DNA from: Chloroflexota bacterium
GTDB lineage: Bacteria; Chloroflexota; Chloroflexia; Chloroflexales; Roseiflexaceae
Reading direction: 5' to 3'
Assembly (NCBI GenBank): GCA_018969485.1
Contig: JAGWYG010000004.1
Coordinates: forward strand, 1 to 64,000
DNA length: 64,000 nucleotides
In this document: positions 60,696 through 64,000 of the stretch, piece after piece
Position numbering within the stretch: position 1 is the stretch's first letter
Layout: each line of letters opens with the position of its first letter
Notes under the pieces: model-generated
Told to the model about the DNA's origin: nothing
What the model saw: only the letters and a program-made list of their open reading frames with translations
Databases searched by the model: none
Translations under genes and position numbers: made by a program

Positions 60696-61916
60696 TCAGC
60701 CAGGCAGTTGGTCGGCGCCGGCCAGGCACGCCACAGCGGCATCGCACAGGATCGCCACGCCCTGCGGCAGGCATGCCTCATCGATATCGAAGCGTGGATT
60801 GTGGTGCGGCGCATTCAAGCCGCGCGCATCATTGCGCGCACCGAGGAAGAAGAAGTTCCCCGGCACCGCCGCCAGCACCTCCGAGAAGTCCTCGGCGCCC
60901 GTCGTGCGGTAGGTGGTATCGACCTGATCGGCGCCAAACAATGCGGCCGCCGAGCGATAGACCGCCGCCGTCGGCCCCGGCGCCGAGACGGTTGCATGGA
61001 CGCCACGGGGCGTCTGAACATCGGCGCGTGCGCCAAACGCGGCTGCGACATGCTCGGCCACCTCGCGAACGCGGCGATGCAGCAGCTCGCGCGTCGGCTC
61101 CGAGAAGCTGCGGATCGTCCCGCGCAGCACCGCCTGCTCGGCGATCACATTCCCGGCCATGCCAGCCTGGATGCTGCCGATCGTCACCACGCCAATCTCC
61201 TCGGGATCGAGATTGCGTGCCACGATCGTCTGCAGCGCGACGACGACCTGTGCGGCCACCGCGACCGCGTCGACCGTCTCGTGGGGCCGGGCGCCGTGCC
61301 CGCCGTGGCCATGGATCACAATCTCGATGCGATCCGAGGCGGCCAGCAGTGCGCCGCTGCGCACCACCGCCGTGCCCACCGGATGGCCCGACGACACATG
61401 CAACGCCAGCGCCACATCGACGGCCGGCTGCTGCAGCAAGCCATCGGCGATCATCGCACGAGCACCGCCCAGGCCCTCTTCGGCGGGCTGGAACATCAGC
61501 TTCACGGTCCCGCCCCAGCGCTCGCGATGCTGTGCCAGCAGCGTCGCCACGCCGATGCCCACCGCCACATGGGCATCGTGGCCACAGGCATGCATCACGC
61601 CGGGAGTCTGCGAGCGGTAGGGCACCTCATTCGCCTCGTCGATCGGCAGCGCGTCCATATCGAAGCGCAGCAGCACCGTACGATCGCCCGGTCGCTCGCC
61701 GGCCATCAGGCCCACCACGCCAGTCCTCCCCACGCCAGTCGTCACCTCGTAGCCCAGCGCATTGAGTGCATCCGCCACGATCCCGGCGGTACGGTACTCC
61801 TGAAAGCCAAGCTCGGGATGCATGTGCAGATCGCGGCGAATCGCCACCAGTCGGTCGGCCAGGGCCTCGGCCTCGGCCCAGAACGGAATCGTCATCGTCC
61901 CCACCTCATCCATCAC
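60696..61916 (-). CDS. M20D-family amidohydrolase (aminoacylase-like)
   Basis: Metal-dependent hydrolase of N-acyl amino acids or related amides; 406 residues. 'HACGHDAHVAVGIG' carries the metal-site His and Asp, 'FQPAEEGLGGA' the catalytic Glu pair, and the dimerisation domain follows ('GHGGHGARPHETVDAV'). 'TGAEDFSEVLAAVPGNFFFLGA' is the C-terminal family signature. It overlaps no gene but lies only 6 bases after uvrC and is likely co-transcribed. Substrate not assignable. Confidence 0.93.
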   Translation of the reverse strand: MMDEVGTMTIPFWAEAEALADRLVAIRRDLHMHPELGFQEYRTAGIVADALNALGYEVTTGVGRTGVVGLMAGERPGDRTVLLRFDMDALPIDEANEVPYRSQTPGVMHACGHDAHVAVGIGVATLLAQHRERWGGTVKLMFQPAEEGLGGARAMIADGLLQQPAVDVALALHVSSGHPVGTAVVRSGALLAASDRIEIVIHGHGGHGARPHETVDAVAVAAQVVVALQTIVARNLDPEEIGVVTIGSIQAGMAGNVIAEQAVLRGTIRSFSEPTRELLHRRVREVAEHVAAAFGARADVQTPRGVHATVSAPGPTAAVYRSAAALFGADQVDTTYRTTGAEDFSEVLAAVPGNFFFLGARNDARGLNAPHHNPRFDIDEACLPQGVAILCDAAVACLAGADQLPG

Positions 61917-61922
61917 GACAGA

Positions 61923-63854
61923 TCAGAGCACCTGTTTGAGCGCCTCGGCGCTCGGCCGGTTCATTCCCGGCACTGCGGCGAGCTCTTCCACCGAGGCGCT
62001 GCGCATCGCCTCGAGCGAGCCAAAGTGGCGCTGCAGCGCGCGGCGGCGCGTCGGGCCGATGCCCGGAATGGCCTCGAGGGTCGAGCGCAGCGCCGCCTTG
62101 CCGCGCAGCGTCTGGTGATACGTCCTGGCAAAACGGTCGGCCTCCTCGTCGATGCGCTGCACCAGCGCCAGCGCCGGGCCATCGCGGCGCAGCACCAGCG
62201 GCGCCGGCGCACCCGGCAGCAGCAGGTCGAAGCGGTCGCGGTCTGGCCCCTTCACCACGCCGGCGAGCGGCACATGGGCCAGGCCCAGCTCGCGGGTGAC
62301 GGTGATCGCAGCATTGAGCTGGCCGATTCCGCCGTCCACCAGCAGCAGATCGGGCAATGCGCTCCAGGGCGCCGCCGGCGCCGCCGGGGGCTCATCGGGC
62401 GGTGCAGCAGCATCCTCCGCCGCATCGGTCACCACCGGCACCTCATCGCCATGGGCGGCGCGGCGCAGGCGGCGCGACAGCACCTCGCGCATGCATGCCA
62501 CATCATCCATGCCAGCGACCGTCTTGATGCGGAACTTGCGGTAGCGGGCCGGGCGTGCCACGCCATGCTCGAACACCACCATCGCGCCGACAGCGTGGCT
62601 GCCCTGGGTCGTCGAGATATCAAAGCACTCGATGGTCAGCGGCAGTTCGGCGAGGCCGAGCACCTCGCGCAGCTCGGTGAGCGCCGCCACCGCGCGCTGC
62701 TCGGCGTTGAGCCACTGCGCGCGCAGCTCATCGAGCTTGCGCCGGGCATTCTGTGTCGCCATCTCGACAAGCTGGCGCTTCTCGCCGCGGCGCGGCACGC
62801 GAATCTCGACGCGCTGGCCGCGCCGCTGCGACAGCCACTGCTCGATGATCATCGGCTCCTCGACATGCTCGGCGAGCAGCACGTGGGGTGGCACCTCGGC
62901 GGCGCTCTCGTAGAACTGGGTCATGAACGAGCTCAGCACCTGGGCATCGGCGGCGTCCTCGGTGTTCTGCAGGCTGAACGGTTCGGCACCGATCAGCTTG
63001 CCACCGCGGATGTAGAACACCTGCACCACCGCCGAGTCGGCCTCGCGTGCCAGCGCGATCACGTCCTGGTCGGTATCGACGGTGCGCAGCACGCGCTGCG
63101 CCTCGCTGACGCGCTCGATGTCCTGGATGCGATCGCGCAGATAGGCCGCACGCTCGAACTCGAGACGCTCGGCGGCCTGCTGCATGCGCTGGCGCAGATC
63201 GCGCACCACATGCTCGGTCCGCCCCTCGAGGAAGCGGCACGCGCCGGCGATGGCAGCGCGATACTCCTCCTGGTCGACCAGCGACGGCACGCACGGCCCG
63301 AGGCAGCGGCGGATGTCGTGGTACAGGCACGGCTTGCCCAGCGCGCGATGGCGCGCGAACTTGTCGTCGGCGCAGCGCCCGGGCGGGCGAAACGCGAAAA
63401 ATCGGTTCAGCTGGTCGAGCGTGCGATAGACGGCGCCCGGGCTGGCGTATGGGCCGAAGTAGCGCGCGCCGTCGGCAACGTGGCGGCGTGTGGCGAAGAT
63501 GCGCGGCCAGGGCTCGTTGAGCGTCGCCTTGATGTACGGATAGCTCTTGTCGTCCTTCAGCAGCACGTTGTAGCGCGGCCGATGCTGCTTGATCAGCGTC
63601 ATTTCGAGCAGCAGCGCCTCGAGCTCGGTCTGCGTCAGGATGACATCGAAGTCAGCGATCGCGCGCACCAGCCGGCGGGTCTTCGCGCTCAGGCCGCGCG
63701 GCGACTGCAGGTACGAGCGCATGCGATCGCGCAGCGCCTTGCTTTTGCCGACATACAGCACCGTGCCGGTGGCGTCTTTCCAGAGATACACCCCCGGCGT
63801 CGCCGGCACGCTGCGCAGTCGTTCCTCGAGCGTCGCCAGCAGCGCGTCGCTCAT
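61923..63854 (-). CDS. uvrC: Excinuclease ABC subunit C (UvrC)
   Basis: Makes both incisions in nucleotide-excision repair with UvrAB; 643 residues. GIY-YIG domain at the N-terminus ('GVYLWKDATGTVLYVGKSK', about 19-37), a cysteine cluster region ('CLYHDIRRCLGPC') that can bind Fe-S, a UVR helix pair (about 200-235), the RNase-H-like endonuclease half ('ECFDISTTQGSHAVGAMVVF', 'LLLVDGGIGQL') and a tandem helix-hairpin-helix tail ('IPGIGPTRRRALQRHFGS'). ATG 63854 fits the family start; the frame continues to 63941 without similarity. Confidence 0.97.
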   Translation of the reverse strand: MSDALLATLEERLRSVPATPGVYLWKDATGTVLYVGKSKALRDRMRSYLQSPRGLSAKTRRLVRAIADFDVILTQTELEALLLEMTLIKQHRPRYNVLLKDDKSYPYIKATLNEPWPRIFATRRHVADGARYFGPYASPGAVYRTLDQLNRFFAFRPPGRCADDKFARHRALGKPCLYHDIRRCLGPCVPSLVDQEEYRAAIAGACRFLEGRTEHVVRDLRQRMQQAAERLEFERAAYLRDRIQDIERVSEAQRVLRTVDTDQDVIALAREADSAVVQVFYIRGGKLIGAEPFSLQNTEDAADAQVLSSFMTQFYESAAEVPPHVLLAEHVEEPMIIEQWLSQRRGQRVEIRVPRRGEKRQLVEMATQNARRKLDELRAQWLNAEQRAVAALTELREVLGLAELPLTIECFDISTTQGSHAVGAMVVFEHGVARPARYRKFRIKTVAGMDDVACMREVLSRRLRRAAHGDEVPVVTDAAEDAAAPPDEPPAAPAAPWSALPDLLLVDGGIGQLNAAITVTRELGLAHVPLAGVVKGPDRDRFDLLLPGAPAPLVLRRDGPALALVQRIDEEADRFARTYHQTLRGKAALRSTLEAIPGIGPTRRRALQRHFGSLEAMRSASVEELAAVPGMNRPSAEALKQVL

Positions 63855-63891
63855 CACCTCGGCCTCACCGCAGGCCAATCCGGTGCGCTGC

Positions 63892-64000
63892 TCACTTGCG
63901 CAGCCGCGGGTCGAGCGCATCGCGCAGGCCATCGCCCACAAACGAGAAGCTGAGCATTGTCATCGCAATCAGCAGCGTGGGGAACAGCCCCAGATGCCAG
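63892..64000 (-). CDS. Peptide ABC-transporter permease, 3' end (DppC-like)
   Basis: Only the last 36 codons lie inside the window. They read a membrane segment followed by '[19 protein letters not shown]' and a stop at 63892-63894, the characteristic C-terminus of DppC/OppC permeases of dipeptide/oligopeptide or nickel ABC importers. It ends 37 bases upstream of uvrC on the same strand. The remainder of the gene and any partner subunits are outside the window. Confidence 0.85.
   Translation of the reverse strand, partial: WHLGLFPTLLIAMTMLSFSFVGDGLRDALDPRLRK

Overview
This 64 kb window is high-GC, densely coded bacterial chromosome. No rRNA, CRISPR array or complete insertion sequence was seen. 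Three things suggest a member of the Chloroflexota, probably class Chloroflexia: secreted proteins with long Pro/Thr/Ala linkers (PSATP, PTPT type), a ferredoxin-dependent 2-oxoacid oxidoreductase beside a menaquinone prenyltransferase, and 'cttcgtgtcttcgtg' minisatellites between genes. The assignment is inferred from gene content, not from a marker phylogeny.

Layout. 0.1-5 kb: PcrA/UvrD helicase diverging from Lon protease. 5.1-8 kb: M23 lipoprotein converging on HtpG. 8.2-18 kb: a long minus-strand run with phosphohexomutase, a polytopic membrane protein, a PSP1/RicT-like protein, a sugar isomerase, a Gfo/Idh/MocA oxidoreductase, an MFS exporter, a class-I amidotransferase and a quinone oxidoreductase. 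18-28 kb: SDR, minisatellite, an IF-2B-like/glucosaminidase operon, an HtrA protease, a GalT-like HIT protein, a serine hydrolase, a GT4 glycosyltransferase, FabI and ClpP. 29-32 kb: KorAB.

The accessory core is 32-49 kb. A roughly 1.2 kb non-coding, partly AT-rich stretch precedes a three-gene plus-strand cassette: a TIM-barrel-like protein and two paralogous HerA/VirD4-like ATPases. Next comes a single protein joining a Ser/Thr kinase, one membrane helix and an (alpha/alpha)6-type glycosidase-like domain, then a Rieske oxygenase. Converging on these is a five-gene minus-strand operon behind a consensus promoter (TTGACA-17-TATAAT): methyltransferase, DegT aminotransferase, pyruvate-dehydrogenase-like E1 alpha and E1 beta, and a polyprenyl-phosphate sugar transferase. 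No E2 or E3 gene accompanies the E1 pair, so the operon looks like surface-glycan synthesis, possibly of a two-carbon-branched sugar.

49-64 kb: RseP is followed by a membrane-anchored Cas4/RecB-like nuclease split into two overlapping genes and two small genes. Then come a large beta-propeller-like protein with a CxxCH motif, a TPR-like gene followed by a decayed paralogue, tRNA-CAU, MenA, a response-regulator/RodZ-like fusion, a UV-endonuclease-like TIM barrel with a small partner, an M20 peptidase, UvrC, and the 3' end of a peptide ABC-transporter permease at the right edge. DNA repair (PcrA, UvrC, UvdE-like) and protein quality control (Lon, ClpP, HtpG, HtrA, RseP) are well represented.

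Start codons were chosen by ribosome-binding sites and family alignment from memory. No database search was run.
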